Shown here in pieces: positions 38,248 through 47,394 of a stretch of 64,000 nt of DNA (the stretch's first letter is position 1; the number at the start of each line of letters is the position of its first letter). Below the pieces are notes generated by a model. The model was not told the DNA's origin and did not search any database. It worked only from the letters and a program-made list of their open reading frames with translations. Source of the DNA: Heliomicrobium undosum (GTDB taxonomy: Bacteria; Bacillota; Desulfitobacteriia; Heliobacteriales; Heliobacteriaceae); the NCBI RefSeq assembly GCF_009877425.1, contig NZ_WXEY01000015.1, positions 1-64,000 of the forward strand, given 5' to 3'. The translations under genes were made by a program, and so were the position numbers.

Positions 38248-39048
38248 GTGGAGACGATAATTATACCGGCGAAAGACACTGCGAGAACAGGTCCCCTTTG
38301 GGCGTCTTACAAAGACCATAAGGATCCGGCGGCTCGCGAGGAACTGATCCTGATTTATGCCCCTCTGGTGAAGTTTGTCGCTGGCCGGTTAGCGATCAGC
38401 CTCCCACCCAATGTGGAGCGGGACGACCTGATCAGTTACGGTGTGTTTGGTCTCATGGATGCGATAGAGAAATTTGATTTGGCTCGGGGCTTGAAGTTTG
38501 AAACCTACGCGATCGCACGCATCCGCGGCTCCATACTGGACGGTCTGCGGGCGATGGATTGGGTGCCCGTATCGGTGCGACAAAAAACGCGGGAGTTGGA
38601 AAAAACCTACGCCGCATTGTCCCAACGGCTGGGTCGGGAGGCCACCGATGAGGAGGTTGCCCAGGCGCTGGGACTGAACCTGAATGAGTTTGCCAAACTG
38701 TTGCAGGATGTCCAAGCGACGACCATTATGTCCCTGGACGAATACTGGCTCACCGATTCGGACAAGGGAGATCCGGTCCGCCTGATCGATTCGCTGGCTG
38801 ACGAGCAGGTGGAAGAACCGACATCCGCCTTGGAATTTGAAGAGACTCGTCTACTGCTCGCACAGGCTATCGACAAGCTTCCAGAGAAAGAACGCACGGT
38901 GATCGCCCTCTATTATTATGAGGGTCTAACATTGAAAGAGATCGGCGCTGTCATCGGCGTATCGGAGTCACGGATCTCCCAGTTGCATACGAAAGCCGTT
39001 TTACGATTGAGAGGCCAATTGGCGAGGCAAAAGAAGAAAATATTCTGA
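38248..39048 (+). CDS. sigD: motility sigma factor sigma-D (FliA/SigD)
   Basis: Sigma-D directs RNA polymerase to late flagellar and chemotaxis promoters. Regions 2 (DLISYGVFGLMDAIEKFDL), 3 (ATDEEVAQALGLNLNEFAKLL) and 4 (LTLKEIGAVIGVSESRISQL) are all complete. Length 266 is normal for the FliA/WhiG group. GTG 38248 is preceded by GGGGTAGG. No flgM-type anti-sigma gene is visible in this window. A candidate target promoter lies at 1055-1080. Confidence 0.95.
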   Translation: METIIIPAKDTARTGPLWASYKDHKDPAAREELILIYAPLVKFVAGRLAISLPPNVERDDLISYGVFGLMDAIEKFDLARGLKFETYAIARIRGSILDGLRAMDWVPVSVRQKTRELEKTYAALSQRLGREATDEEVAQALGLNLNEFAKLLQDVQATTIMSLDEYWLTDSDKGDPVRLIDSLADEQVEEPTSALEFEETRLLLAQAIDKLPEKERTVIALYYYEGLTLKEIGAVIGVSESRISQLHTKAVLRLRGQLARQKKKIF

Positions 39049-39084
39049 ACGGGTTGACAAATTGGGTCCTCCGGAGGTGAGAGT

Positions 39085-40731
39085 GTGAGCGGTTCTAGCA
39101 TGGATACTGTTCCGGACAATTCGTCTGTTTCCGAAAACCGTCATGGCTGCTTCCAAATCGAGTACCGTTCGGAGGGCGTTGTTCTCTCTGTCTTTCCGCC
39201 TGTCGGCAAGGGAAGAGCGGTAACTGTGGAGGAGGTCTTGCAGGAGGTAAAGGAACGGGAGATCCGCAACGCCGATGGGAAAGTCATCCGTACTGCGGTC
39301 TTTCGCATGGAACAAAACGTTGTCATCGCCGAACCTCAGCAAGAGATCATCCGTGACGGTCAGGTCAAGGTCGATATCGATCGCGATGGCATGCGGGCCT
39401 ACTTGATCGTCTACCCCCCCCGTGGGGGGAAGGCCGTCACCCTTGAAGCAGCGAAAAAGGCTTTGGAGCAGGCTGGCGTCATCTATGGCATTGACGAAGA
39501 AAAAGTCAGCCACGCCCTTACGCATATCCAAACGGGTCAACGCGTCACCGTAGCCGTTGGGAAGCCTCCGGAGGACGGGAAAAACGCCAAGATTGATTAT
39601 AAAGTGAATACAGATACCCGGATTCGGCCTGTCGAATTGGAAGATGGACGGGTCGATTTTTACAATTTAAATTTAATCCGCAACGTTCAACCCGGCGAAA
39701 TCCTCGCCATCCGCACCCCACCGACAGAAGGCATTGCGGGGTCGACGGTGATGGGCAAGGAAATCCGGCCGCGAGCAGGCAAGGACATGCGCATCCCGGC
39801 TGGGAAGAACACACAGCTCAGCGAAGATGGATGCATCTTAATGGCAGGCACGGCGGGCCATGTCTATTTTAACGGAGAGAAGATCCAGGTTGATCCTGTT
39901 TTTGAACTCAAAGGCGATGTGGACTTTTCCTCAGGCAACCTGAACTTTCTTGGTTCTATTGTCATTCGCGGGTCTGTCACTTACGGTTTTCAGGTCAACT
40001 GTGAAGGCGACCTGGAAGTGGGAGGATCCATCGACGGCGGTGCTGTCACCGTTGGCGGGAGCCTCACCGTCCGTCAGGGGATTCAGGGCCAACAAAAATC
40101 GATCATCACCGTCAAAGGCAATGTGCTCACACGGTTCATTGAAAACGCCACCGTCAAAGCGGGAGGGGACATCGTCGTCGGTGAAGGAATCATGCACTCC
40201 TCCGTCGACGCAGGAAGAGGCGTCACTGTCGGCGGCAAGAAGGGACTTATCGTCGGCGGCCGGTGCCGCGCCGGAGAAGAGATCCACGCGAAAAACGTCG
40301 GTTCGCTTCACTCCACTGTGACGGAAATTGAGGTAGGCATTCGCCCCGAAAAACGGGCCGCCTATAATGAATTGGCCAAAAAACTAAACGACGCCTGCGT
40401 CAACTTGGATAAAACGGAAAAAGCCGTCAACGTATTGAAAGAGTGGGAAAAACGACAGGGACAACTTCCCATGGAGAAGCGCATGCTGCTCTGGAAGCTG
40501 ACACAGGCTTATTCGCAACTGTACAAAGACGTAGAAGCCTTGTCATCAGAAAAAGCGGCCTTTGACGCTGAGTTTGAACAGGTCGCCAAAGGCCGCATCC
40601 GCGTAGCGGCCCGACTTTACCCGGGCGTCAACATCCGCATCGGTCAGTACACCACGCGCATCCGTGATCCCATCGATTTTACGACGGTCTATATTGATAA
40701 TGGGGAATTCCGCTTCACACCCTACGCCTAG
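39085..40731 (+). CDS. FapA-family (DUF342) protein
   Basis: FapA-type proteins (DUF342) occur in flagellar operons and have been linked to flagellar assembly and polarity in some bacteria. The 548-residue protein starts with a beta-rich section (VEEVLQEVKEREIRNAD, then repeated KVDIDRDGMRAYL-type strands). A polymer-forming beta helix follows, with LNFLGSIVIRGSVTYGFQVN and VGGSIDGGAVTVGGSLTVRQ. A coiled coil spans about 425-495. It lies just after sigD and could be part of that unit. Confidence 0.88.
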   Translation: MSGSSMDTVPDNSSVSENRHGCFQIEYRSEGVVLSVFPPVGKGRAVTVEEVLQEVKEREIRNADGKVIRTAVFRMEQNVVIAEPQQEIIRDGQVKVDIDRDGMRAYLIVYPPRGGKAVTLEAAKKALEQAGVIYGIDEEKVSHALTHIQTGQRVTVAVGKPPEDGKNAKIDYKVNTDTRIRPVELEDGRVDFYNLNLIRNVQPGEILAIRTPPTEGIAGSTVMGKEIRPRAGKDMRIPAGKNTQLSEDGCILMAGTAGHVYFNGEKIQVDPVFELKGDVDFSSGNLNFLGSIVIRGSVTYGFQVNCEGDLEVGGSIDGGAVTVGGSLTVRQGIQGQQKSIITVKGNVLTRFIENATVKAGGDIVVGEGIMHSSVDAGRGVTVGGKKGLIVGGRCRAGEEIHAKNVGSLHSTVTEIEVGIRPEKRAAYNELAKKLNDACVNLDKTEKAVNVLKEWEKRQGQLPMEKRMLLWKLTQAYSQLYKDVEALSSEKAAFDAEFEQVAKGRIRVAARLYPGVNIRIGQYTTRIRDPIDFTTVYIDNGEFRFTPYA

Positions 40732-40771
40732 ATTTTTGCGCCTATTCATGGTACGATGGGGGTGAACGCCG

Positions 40772-41095
40772 GTGACCATTCGTCCCGTCGACATGCAGGT
40801 GATCGTGCCCAAGGTGACAGAGGTGGGCAGGCTGCAACAGGTGCAACAGCAGGCTCAGGAACTGCAACAGCAGTTTGTGGCGCAACAGACACAGACGCAA
40901 GCTGAACACCGTCAAAAAACGGTGCAGCAATCGCCCCAGTCGGAAGAATCACGCATCGAGGACCGTCAACGATCGAAAGAGCGGCGACAGCCAAAAGGGG
41001 AACAGAAGGGAAAGCAGGAACGCGACGACAATCATGATGACGGTTCGCCCGCAGGAGATCCACTCCGGGGCAGGATGCTGGACATTACCATTTAG
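40772..41095 (+). CDS. glutamine-rich hydrophilic protein, unassigned
   Basis: This 107-residue protein opens with TIRPVDMQVIVPKVTEVGRL and continues as a Gln-rich helix (residues about 20-55), then a strongly charged, probably disordered Arg/Lys/Glu/Asp tail ending GRMLDITI. The start and end patterns look conserved as in small clostridial flagellar-region proteins I have seen without a function. GGGGGTGAACGCC precedes GTG 40772. It follows fapA by 40 bp and precedes another coiled-coil gene. Confidence 0.6.
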   Translation: MTIRPVDMQVIVPKVTEVGRLQQVQQQAQELQQQFVAQQTQTQAEHRQKTVQQSPQSEESRIEDRQRSKERRQPKGEQKGKQERDDNHDDGSPAGDPLRGRMLDITI

Positions 41096-41119
41096 CAAGA
41101 AAACGGGGGATGATGAACT

Positions 41120-41866
41120 GTGGATTCCGGCACGCTGTTAACAGGGATTGGATGCATCTTGATGGGTGCCGGTCTGACATCGTCATTCATGCAGCGGCAA
41201 AATCAGCGGGAAAAGCTGGAGCAGGAGACCCTGCGCAAACAATTGGCTGAAGCCCGTCTGGTGAAAAGGGATATGGAGACGCTTCTGGCTGCGGCCATGC
41301 AGACAGGCGATGAAGTGGTAGATCAACTGAAAATAGAAGTAGAAGCGGCTCGCAGGTTGCTCGAAAGATTGGAGACCTTGTCGACCATGGCGGATGAGAG
41401 TGCCGAAACGGATGGGTCGTCTCTACGGACGGAAGTCCCCTTTTTGCAGACGGAAGTCCCTCCACTGCGGACCGAAATCCGGTCTCTGCCGACAGAAGTC
41501 CGATCTCTACGGGATAACAGAGGGTGTGACGCCTCTCAACAAAACGAATCTCCTACCCGGCGGGAGACTGTCTTGCCGGAAGCATCCGGCGCCGAGAAAG
41601 TCAAGCCCATTCGACCGGTCTACATCCAGGAATACCTGCAGCATCAGGGCGCCCGCGCCGCTGCGTCAAGCAGCCCCATGAGCAGGGCGGAAACACTGCT
41701 GAAATCGCTGGGAGAGGGCGATCCGCGCCACTGGAGCAAAAGCCAGCGCTATGATTTGATCCCCCAATTGCGACGGATCGGTCTAAATGATGGAGAAATC
41801 GCCCAACTGCTTTATCTCGGCAAGGGGGAAGTGCAGTTGGTAAGTGAACTTCGTAGGAGGGCATAA
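41120..41866 (+). CDS. membrane-anchored coiled-coil protein with heptad repeat, unassigned
   Basis: The 248-residue protein has an N-terminal membrane helix (TLLTGIGCILMGAGLTSSF), a coiled coil (about 25-95), and then a tandem heptapeptide repeat of the type LRTEVP (about residues 101-132). A basic linker leads to a C-terminal helix-turn-helix-like end (LRRIGLNDGEIAQLLYLGKG), which resembles DUF6115-type small-protein tails. I cannot assign a function. The context, between fapA and an MltG-like gene at the end of the motility operon, suggests a cell-envelope or flagellar accessory. Confidence 0.6.
   Translation: MDSGTLLTGIGCILMGAGLTSSFMQRQNQREKLEQETLRKQLAEARLVKRDMETLLAAAMQTGDEVVDQLKIEVEAARRLLERLETLSTMADESAETDGSSLRTEVPFLQTEVPPLRTEIRSLPTEVRSLRDNRGCDASQQNESPTRRETVLPEASGAEKVKPIRPVYIQEYLQHQGARAAASSSPMSRAETLLKSLGEGDPRHWSKSQRYDLIPQLRRIGLNDGEIAQLLYLGKGEVQLVSELRRRA
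41420..41514 (+). repeat. 21-bp tandem repeat inside the coiled-coil gene
   Basis: Four and a half degenerate 21-bp units (41420-41440, 41441-41461, 41462-41482, 41483-41503, partial 41504-41514) share the core CGGACGGAAGTCC and its variants. Each codes a heptapeptide such as SLRTEVP or SLPTEVR. The in-frame period suggests copy number can vary without loss of the frame. Confidence 0.85.
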
Positions 41867-41870
41867 GAGG

Positions 41871-42389
41871 GTGAACCGCGGTTATACCCCCGGAGATAAG
41901 AGAACCTTTCCCGGTCGTCAACCTTTTTGGTCGAGAGACGGGAGGGTTCTCTTTGCTTTGGGTTTGCTCCTTTTCGGCTTTGGTCTCGTCTTGCAATCGT
42001 TTACAGGGACGGACAAGCCGGCGCAGACGACCCTTTCGGTCATAGATCCGCAGGGGGCTGAATCGGCTTCCCAGAAAGAGAGTACGCCGCAGGTCCAAAA
42101 GCAAAGGGATGCACAGGATGCCTCCATTGACGCGCCGCCTTCCCCTTCTAAAGGATCGCTAAGCGCCAAGCATGAACCGGTTAGCCTGACCATCACGGTC
42201 ACCTCTGGCGACACCTCGGAGACGGTGGCCCAAAAACTGAAGGCCATCGGCGTCATCGCTGATGCGGAACGGTTCAATCGCTATCTGGTGGAAAACGGCT
42301 ACGCCACACGGATCCAGGACGGAACCCTCTCCATGTCGGTTGGGTTGGCGGAAGAGGAAATCGCCAAACGCCTGGTCGGAATGCGATAA
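41871..42389 (+). CDS. membrane-anchored MltG/YceG-like protein, unassigned
   Basis: The 172-residue protein has a basic cytoplasmic start, one membrane helix (about residues 24-44), a Ser/Gln-rich linker and a C-terminal domain with the LysM-like pattern of MltG N-termini (SETVAQKLKAIGVIADAERFNRYLVENG). It lacks the catalytic part of MltG, so it cannot be a transglycosylase itself. GTG 41871 is favoured over 41844 because AGGAGGGCATAAGAGG lies between them. It closes the fla/che region before rpsB. Confidence 0.65.
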   Translation: MNRGYTPGDKRTFPGRQPFWSRDGRVLFALGLLLFGFGLVLQSFTGTDKPAQTTLSVIDPQGAESASQKESTPQVQKQRDAQDASIDAPPSPSKGSLSAKHEPVSLTITVTSGDTSETVAQKLKAIGVIADAERFNRYLVENGYATRIQDGTLSMSVGLAEEEIAKRLVGMR

Positions 42390-42405
42390 ATATCGACTTT
42401 CTCTC

Positions 42406-42435
42406 TTGTCTTCTCCTATGCATCTATGGTATCAT
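42406..42435 (+). promoter_or_regulatory. probable promoter of rpsB
   Basis: TTGTCT (42406-42411), 18 bases, TATCAT (42430-42435). It gives rpsB a leader of about 110 bases that contains a run of G (GGGGTGGGGGGAGGGG). The leader may hold the S2 autoregulatory site, but I saw no structure I can name. Confidence 0.55.
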
Positions 42436-42552
42436 TCTTGATGGTGTATTAATTCCACACGGTTGATGACCCTTTCTCAGGTGCCCTGGCAACGGGGTGG
42501 GGGGAGGGGAATGAAGCAACCGGAGGGCAAAACCTGGAAGGAGGTGGATGTT

Positions 42553-43251
42553 GTGGCGGTTATTTCGATGAAGCAGTTGCTGGAAGCCGGTGTTCACTTC
42601 GGACACCAGACCCGGCGCTGGAACCCTAAAATGGCGCCCTACATCTTCACGGAGCGGAACGGTATCTATATCATCGACCTGCAGAAGACGGTTCGCAAAG
42701 TTGATGAAGCGTACAATTTCATCCGTGAAGTGGCGACCCAAGGGAAGAAAATCCTGTTTGTCGGCACCAAAAAGCAGGCGCAGGATTCCGTCAAGGAAGA
42801 GGCCGAGCGTTGCGGCATGTACTACGTGAACCAGCGCTGGCTGGGCGGTATGCTCACCAACTTCCAGACGATTCAAAAGCGCATCTCCCGTCTGCGCGAA
42901 CTCGAAAAGATGGAAGCTGACGGCACCTTTGAAGTCCTGCCGAAGAAAGAAGTCTCCAAGCTTCTCCATGAGAAAGAGAAGCTCGAACGCTTCCTCGGCG
43001 GCATCAAGGACATGAAGGACCTGCCGGGCGCCATTTTCGTGATCGACCCGCGGAAAGAGCGCATTGCCGTTGCCGAAGCGCGTCGCCTGGGGATCCCCCT
43101 GGTCGGCATCGTCGACACAAACTGTGACCCCGACGAGATCGACTATGTGATTCCTGGCAACGACGATGCCATCCGCGCTGTCAAGCTCTTGACAGCCAAG
43201 ATGGCCGACGCTGTGATGGAAGGCAACCAAGGACAATCGGACGCCCAGTAG
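42553..43251 (+). CDS. rpsB: 30S ribosomal protein S2
   Basis: S2 joins the small subunit late and is needed for S1 binding. The start [20 protein letters not shown] and the block [20 protein letters not shown] are diagnostic. About 232 residues is usual. GTG 42553 is chosen because AAGGAGGTGG lies 7-8 bases upstream; the frame runs open to 42463 but that part has a different character. It is followed by a terminator and then tsf. Confidence 0.98.
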   Translation: MAVISMKQLLEAGVHFGHQTRRWNPKMAPYIFTERNGIYIIDLQKTVRKVDEAYNFIREVATQGKKILFVGTKKQAQDSVKEEAERCGMYYVNQRWLGGMLTNFQTIQKRISRLRELEKMEADGTFEVLPKKEVSKLLHEKEKLERFLGGIKDMKDLPGAIFVIDPRKERIAVAEARRLGIPLVGIVDTNCDPDEIDYVIPGNDDAIRAVKLLTAKMADAVMEGNQGQSDAQ

Positions 43252-43254
43252 TCG

Positions 43255-43296
43255 AAAGGGGGTGACCGGGGGAAACCCCGCTGTCACCCTTTTTTG
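43255..43296 (+). terminator. terminator between rpsB and tsf
   Basis: AAAGGGGGTGAC pairs with GTCACCCTTTTT around an inner GGGG/CCCC hairpin. It can end or attenuate rpsB transcripts before tsf. Confidence 0.8.
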
Positions 43297-43385
43297 ATGC
43301 CGCCCCCCTTACATAGGCTTCTAAAGGCCGAAGCAAAGGGTTATACTACCCGAATGAGGTCATACGAATAGGAGGAGTTTCGAAC

Positions 43386-44033
43386 ATGGTTACTGCAGCC
43401 ATGGTAAAAGAACTGCGTGAACGGACTGGCGCAGGGATGATGGAGTGCAAAAAAGCGCTGGGCCACACCGATGGGGATATGGAAAAGGCTGTTGCCTACC
43501 TGCGCGAACGGGGCCTGGCCGCCGCCGCCAAGAAAGCCAGCCGCGTCGCTGCCGAAGGTCTCGTCGAGTCCTACATCCACGGTGGCGGTCGCATCGGCGT
43601 TCTCGTCGAAGTGAACTGCGAAACCGACTTTGTGGCCAAGACCGACGACTACAAAGCCCTCTGCAAGGACATCGCCATGCAGATCGCTGCTGCCAAGCCT
43701 GAGTATGTCCGTCGCGAAGAGGTGCCGACTGAGCAGATCGAAAAAGAGAAAGAGATCCTGCGCAACCAAGCCCTCAACGAAGGCAAGCCCGAAAAGATTG
43801 TCGACAAGATGGTCGAGGGCCGTGTCGAGAAGTATTACAAAGAGATCTGCCTGCTCGAACAGCCCTTCATCAAAAACCCCGACGTGACCGTTCAGCAGAT
43901 GATCACCGAAGCCGTGGCCAAGATTGGCGAGAACATCAACGTCCGCCGCTTCGTCCGCTTCGAACTGGGCGAAGGCCTGGCCAAGCGCCAAGATGACTTC
44001 GCTTCGGAAGTCATGGCCGAAATCAACAAGTAA
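43386..44033 (+). CDS. tsf: translation elongation factor Ts
   Basis: EF-Ts exchanges GDP for GTP on EF-Tu. The N-terminal motif [19 protein letters not shown] and the core [16 protein letters not shown] (near residue 80) are clear. At 215 residues it is the short EF-Ts form without the second core subdomain, like Thermus and many Clostridia. GGAGGAGTTTCGAAC precedes the ATG. Confidence 0.98.
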   Translation: MVTAAMVKELRERTGAGMMECKKALGHTDGDMEKAVAYLRERGLAAAAKKASRVAAEGLVESYIHGGGRIGVLVEVNCETDFVAKTDDYKALCKDIAMQIAAAKPEYVRREEVPTEQIEKEKEILRNQALNEGKPEKIVDKMVEGRVEKYYKEICLLEQPFIKNPDVTVQQMITEAVAKIGENINVRRFVRFELGEGLAKRQDDFASEVMAEINK

Positions 44034-44052
44034 GCGAGAAAAAAGCAATACG

Positions 44053-44083
44053 AAAAAAGGGGACACGTTGTGTTCTCTTTTTT
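44053..44083 (+). terminator. terminator between tsf and pyrH
   Basis: AAAAAAGGGGACAC pairs with GTGTTCTCTTTTTT (some G-U pairs) with a 3-base loop. The A run in front and T run behind could let it act in both directions. Confidence 0.75.
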
Positions 44084-44138
44084 ATAAATGCGGTTTTTTC
44101 AGGGAAGAGGATTTTCTTTCCGTTTGTAGAAGGGATAA

Positions 44139-44885
<747 letters not shown>

Positions 44886-44886
44886 C

Positions 44887-45444
44887 ATGATCAACGAGAT
44901 CAAAAAAGAGACGGAAGATAAGATGAAAAAGACGGTGGAGGCCCTGCGCAAGGAATACCAGCATATCCGCGCCGGCCGGGCCAACCCCGCCTTGCTGGAG
45001 AAGGTGACTGTCGAGTACTACGGCGCGCCGACGCCGGTGAACCAGTTGGCCAACATCGCGGCGCCGGAGGCGCGATTGCTGACGATCCAGCCCTGGGACA
45101 AATCTGTCCTGCCAGCCCTCGAAAAGGCGATTCTCAAATCGGATCTTGGTTTGACGCCGACCAGCGACGGTTCGGTGATCCGCTTGGTCATCCCCCAACT
45201 GACGCAGGAGCGGCGCAACGAGCTGGTGAAGACGGTGAAAAAACGAGCCGAGGAACACCGGGTCATCCTGCGCAACCTGCGGAGAGACGCCAACGAGGAT
45301 GTGAAAGACCTGCAAAAGGAGCACATCATCTCCGAGGACGAGGGGAAGCGCGGCCAGGAGGAGATCCAAAAGCTGACCGACAAGTACATCAAAGAAGTGG
45401 ACCAGGTGGCCGAGCGCAAAGAAGCGGAGATCATGGAAGTGTGA
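44887..45444 (+). CDS. frr: ribosome recycling factor
   Basis: RRF splits post-termination ribosomes with EF-G. The 185-residue protein has the helical arms with the motif [20 protein letters not shown], and the end [23 protein letters not shown] 44887 has GGGAGGAAG just upstream, at the end of pyrH. The stop overlaps the next small gene. Confidence 0.97.
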   Translation: MINEIKKETEDKMKKTVEALRKEYQHIRAGRANPALLEKVTVEYYGAPTPVNQLANIAAPEARLLTIQPWDKSVLPALEKAILKSDLGLTPTSDGSVIRLVIPQLTQERRNELVKTVKKRAEEHRVILRNLRRDANEDVKDLQKEHIISEDEGKRGQEEIQKLTDKYIKEVDQVAERKEAEIMEV

Positions 45445-45722
45445 TGACCGCCTTCTGGGACCTGGAACAATTGGAACGGGACCTGATCGGCGTGACGGTG
45501 GAAAAGGCCGGTCAGATACTGGGAGAAAGAGGCATTGACGCCGATTTTCAGCCTACCGGCCCAGAACCTGCTCTGGGCGATTCCGACACTTCGGACGTTC
45601 CGGGTGCTCCGGACGCTCCAGGTGCTCCGGTGCAACGGGTCATCCAAGTGCGTCCGGGACCATCTCGACTGCTCATTATCTATGGGCGCTTTCGCCGCTA
45701 TCCATTCCATGGAGTCGACTAG
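45441..45722 (+). CDS. small unassigned protein between frr and uppS
   Basis: I do not recognise this 93-residue protein. Its first part, [24 protein letters not shown], reads as helix and resembles the small unassigned proteins found after frr in related clostridia. A low-complexity stretch with Asp-Ala-Pro-Gly repeats follows (about residues 50-65). The end, [20 protein letters not shown], is basic. The start overlaps the frr stop by 4 bp, which supports it as expressed. Confidence 0.6.
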   Translation: MMTAFWDLEQLERDLIGVTVEKAGQILGERGIDADFQPTGPEPALGDSDTSDVPGAPDAPGAPVQRVIQVRPGPSRLLIIYGRFRRYPFHGVD

Positions 45723-45750
45723 ACCCCCTCGGGGCCCCGAGGGGGTTCGT
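45723..45750 (+). terminator. GC-rich hairpin, possible weak terminator
   Basis: CCCCCTCGG pairs perfectly with CCGAGGGGG across a 4-base loop, right after the stop of the small gene. It is followed only by TTCGTC, so termination would be weak; it may instead protect the 3' end. Confidence 0.5.
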
Positions 45751-45799
45751 CACTCCCGGCTTTTTATAAAGATAGGGAACATATACGGGAGGGGTCTCT

Positions 45800-46582
45800 T
45801 TGCCACCATCGTTTTGGCCCTTTGGCCGATCAAAGGATGCCGAGCCGGAGCAGTCGCTGATCCAAAAAATTGACCCTCATCGTATACCCCAGCATGTGGC
45901 CATCATCATGGACGGCAATGGCCGGTGGGCGAAACGCAGGGGATTGCCGCGCGTCGCCGGGCACCGGGCGGGTGTGCAGTCTCTGCGCCGCGTCCTGGAG
46001 ACCTGTGAGGAATTCGGTATCCGCTATCTTACCGTCTACGCCTTTTCGACGGAGAACTGGAAGCGCCCTGCCGACGAGGTGAACGCGCTCTTCGATTTGC
46101 TTGTCGAGTACCTGCAGCGGGAACTGGACACCCTCCATGACAAGGGGGTGCAGATTCGCGCCATCGGCAAAGTTTCCGAATTGCCTGAAAATCCCCGGAA
46201 AGAATTGGAGCGGGCTGTCCGCCATACGGCAAACAATGACAAACTGATCCTCAACGTGGCCCTGAACTACGGCGGACGGATCGAGATCGTCGAAGCGGTC
46301 AAGGCCATCGCCCGTCAGGCCCGTGATGGACAGATCGATCCCGAGCGCATCGATGAGGCGTTCCTGAACCGGCACCTCTACACGGCCGATGTGCCTGATC
46401 CCGATCTGTTGATCCGGCCATCGGGTGAACTGCGGCTCTCCAATTTCCTGCTCTGGCAGTCGGCCTATACGGAGATCTGGGTCACACCCACCCTCTGGCC
46501 TGATTTTGGGCGGAAAGAGATGATCCAGGCGCTCGTCGATTACCAGGGACGGGACCGGCGCTTTGGTGGAGTCAAAGTCTAG
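45800..46582 (+). CDS. uppS: undecaprenyl diphosphate synthase (isoprenyl transferase)
   Basis: UppS adds isopentenyl units in cis to farnesyl diphosphate to make the lipid carrier for cell-wall synthesis. The catalytic Asp lies in HVAIIMDGNGRWAKRRG, and the C-terminal signature is ELRLSNFLLWQSAYTEIW. Length 260 is normal. TTG 45800 follows GGGAGGGGTCTC. It is followed by cdsA, a common pairing. Confidence 0.97.
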   Translation: MPPSFWPFGRSKDAEPEQSLIQKIDPHRIPQHVAIIMDGNGRWAKRRGLPRVAGHRAGVQSLRRVLETCEEFGIRYLTVYAFSTENWKRPADEVNALFDLLVEYLQRELDTLHDKGVQIRAIGKVSELPENPRKELERAVRHTANNDKLILNVALNYGGRIEIVEAVKAIARQARDGQIDPERIDEAFLNRHLYTADVPDPDLLIRPSGELRLSNFLLWQSAYTEIWVTPTLWPDFGRKEMIQALVDYQGRDRRFGGVKV

Positions 46583-46596
46583 GAGGAGCTTCCTGC

Positions 46597-47394
46597 ATGC
46601 TCTGGAAACGCGTCGTCAGCGCCCTCGTCGGCGTACCGCTCCTGGTCGCTGTCGTTTGGGCCGGCGGGTGGGCCATGACAGCCGCTGTGATGGTGCTTGC
46701 CGTCGGCGGCTTTTATGAATACCTGCAGATGGTCCGGCGGATGGAGGCGGAGCCGCCTGCCTGGTTGGGGTATGCCCTCTCTGTAGCGCTTGTCTTGGCT
46801 GCCCATTTCGGCGGTGCGCCGATCCCGGCGATCGTAGCCGCTGCCGGGATTGCCTTTCTGCTCCAACTTGTTCTGGCTTTTCCGAAGGCGAGGCCGGCCG
46901 ATGGGGCCTTGGCATTCACCGGCGCCTTTGTCATCGCCTGGCTCCTGGGCCACCTGATCCTGTTGCGCAGTCTGCCCAGCGGCGTCGAGGCGGTGTTGAT
47001 CGCCTTTTTTCTGACCTGGGCCACCGACACGGGCGCCTACTTCGCCGGCCGTTCCCTTGGGAAGCGCCCCTTGGCGGCCCGTGTCAGCCCAAAGAAGACC
47101 CTGGAAGGTTCCCTGGGCGGACTGCTTGCAGCGGCGCTCGTCGGTGTCATCCTCGGTCCACGATGGTTTCCCGCTACCTCATGGGTGATTTGGCTGCCCT
47201 TTTCCCTGGTCGTCTCCGCTCTGGGTCAACTGGGCGACCTGGCCGAATCGGCCCTGAAACGGATCGCCGGGGTGAAGGATTCGGGGAATCTGATCCCTGG
47301 ACACGGCGGCGTCCTCGACCGCTTCGACAGCATCCTCTGGACGGCGCCGGCAACCTATTACTTTTTGCGATTCATTGAGGAGTATCTGCGATGA
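46597..47394 (+). CDS. cdsA: phosphatidate cytidylyltransferase
   Basis: CdsA makes CDP-diacylglycerol, the precursor of the anionic phospholipids. The protein has about seven membrane helices and the family signature KRIAGVKDSGNLIPGHGGVL followed by DRFDSI. Length 265 is usual. The stop overlaps the next gene by 4 bp. Confidence 0.96.
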   Translation: MLWKRVVSALVGVPLLVAVVWAGGWAMTAAVMVLAVGGFYEYLQMVRRMEAEPPAWLGYALSVALVLAAHFGGAPIPAIVAAAGIAFLLQLVLAFPKARPADGALAFTGAFVIAWLLGHLILLRSLPSGVEAVLIAFFLTWATDTGAYFAGRSLGKRPLAARVSPKKTLEGSLGGLLAAALVGVILGPRWFPATSWVIWLPFSLVVSALGQLGDLAESALKRIAGVKDSGNLIPGHGGVLDRFDSILWTAPATYYFLRFIEEYLR

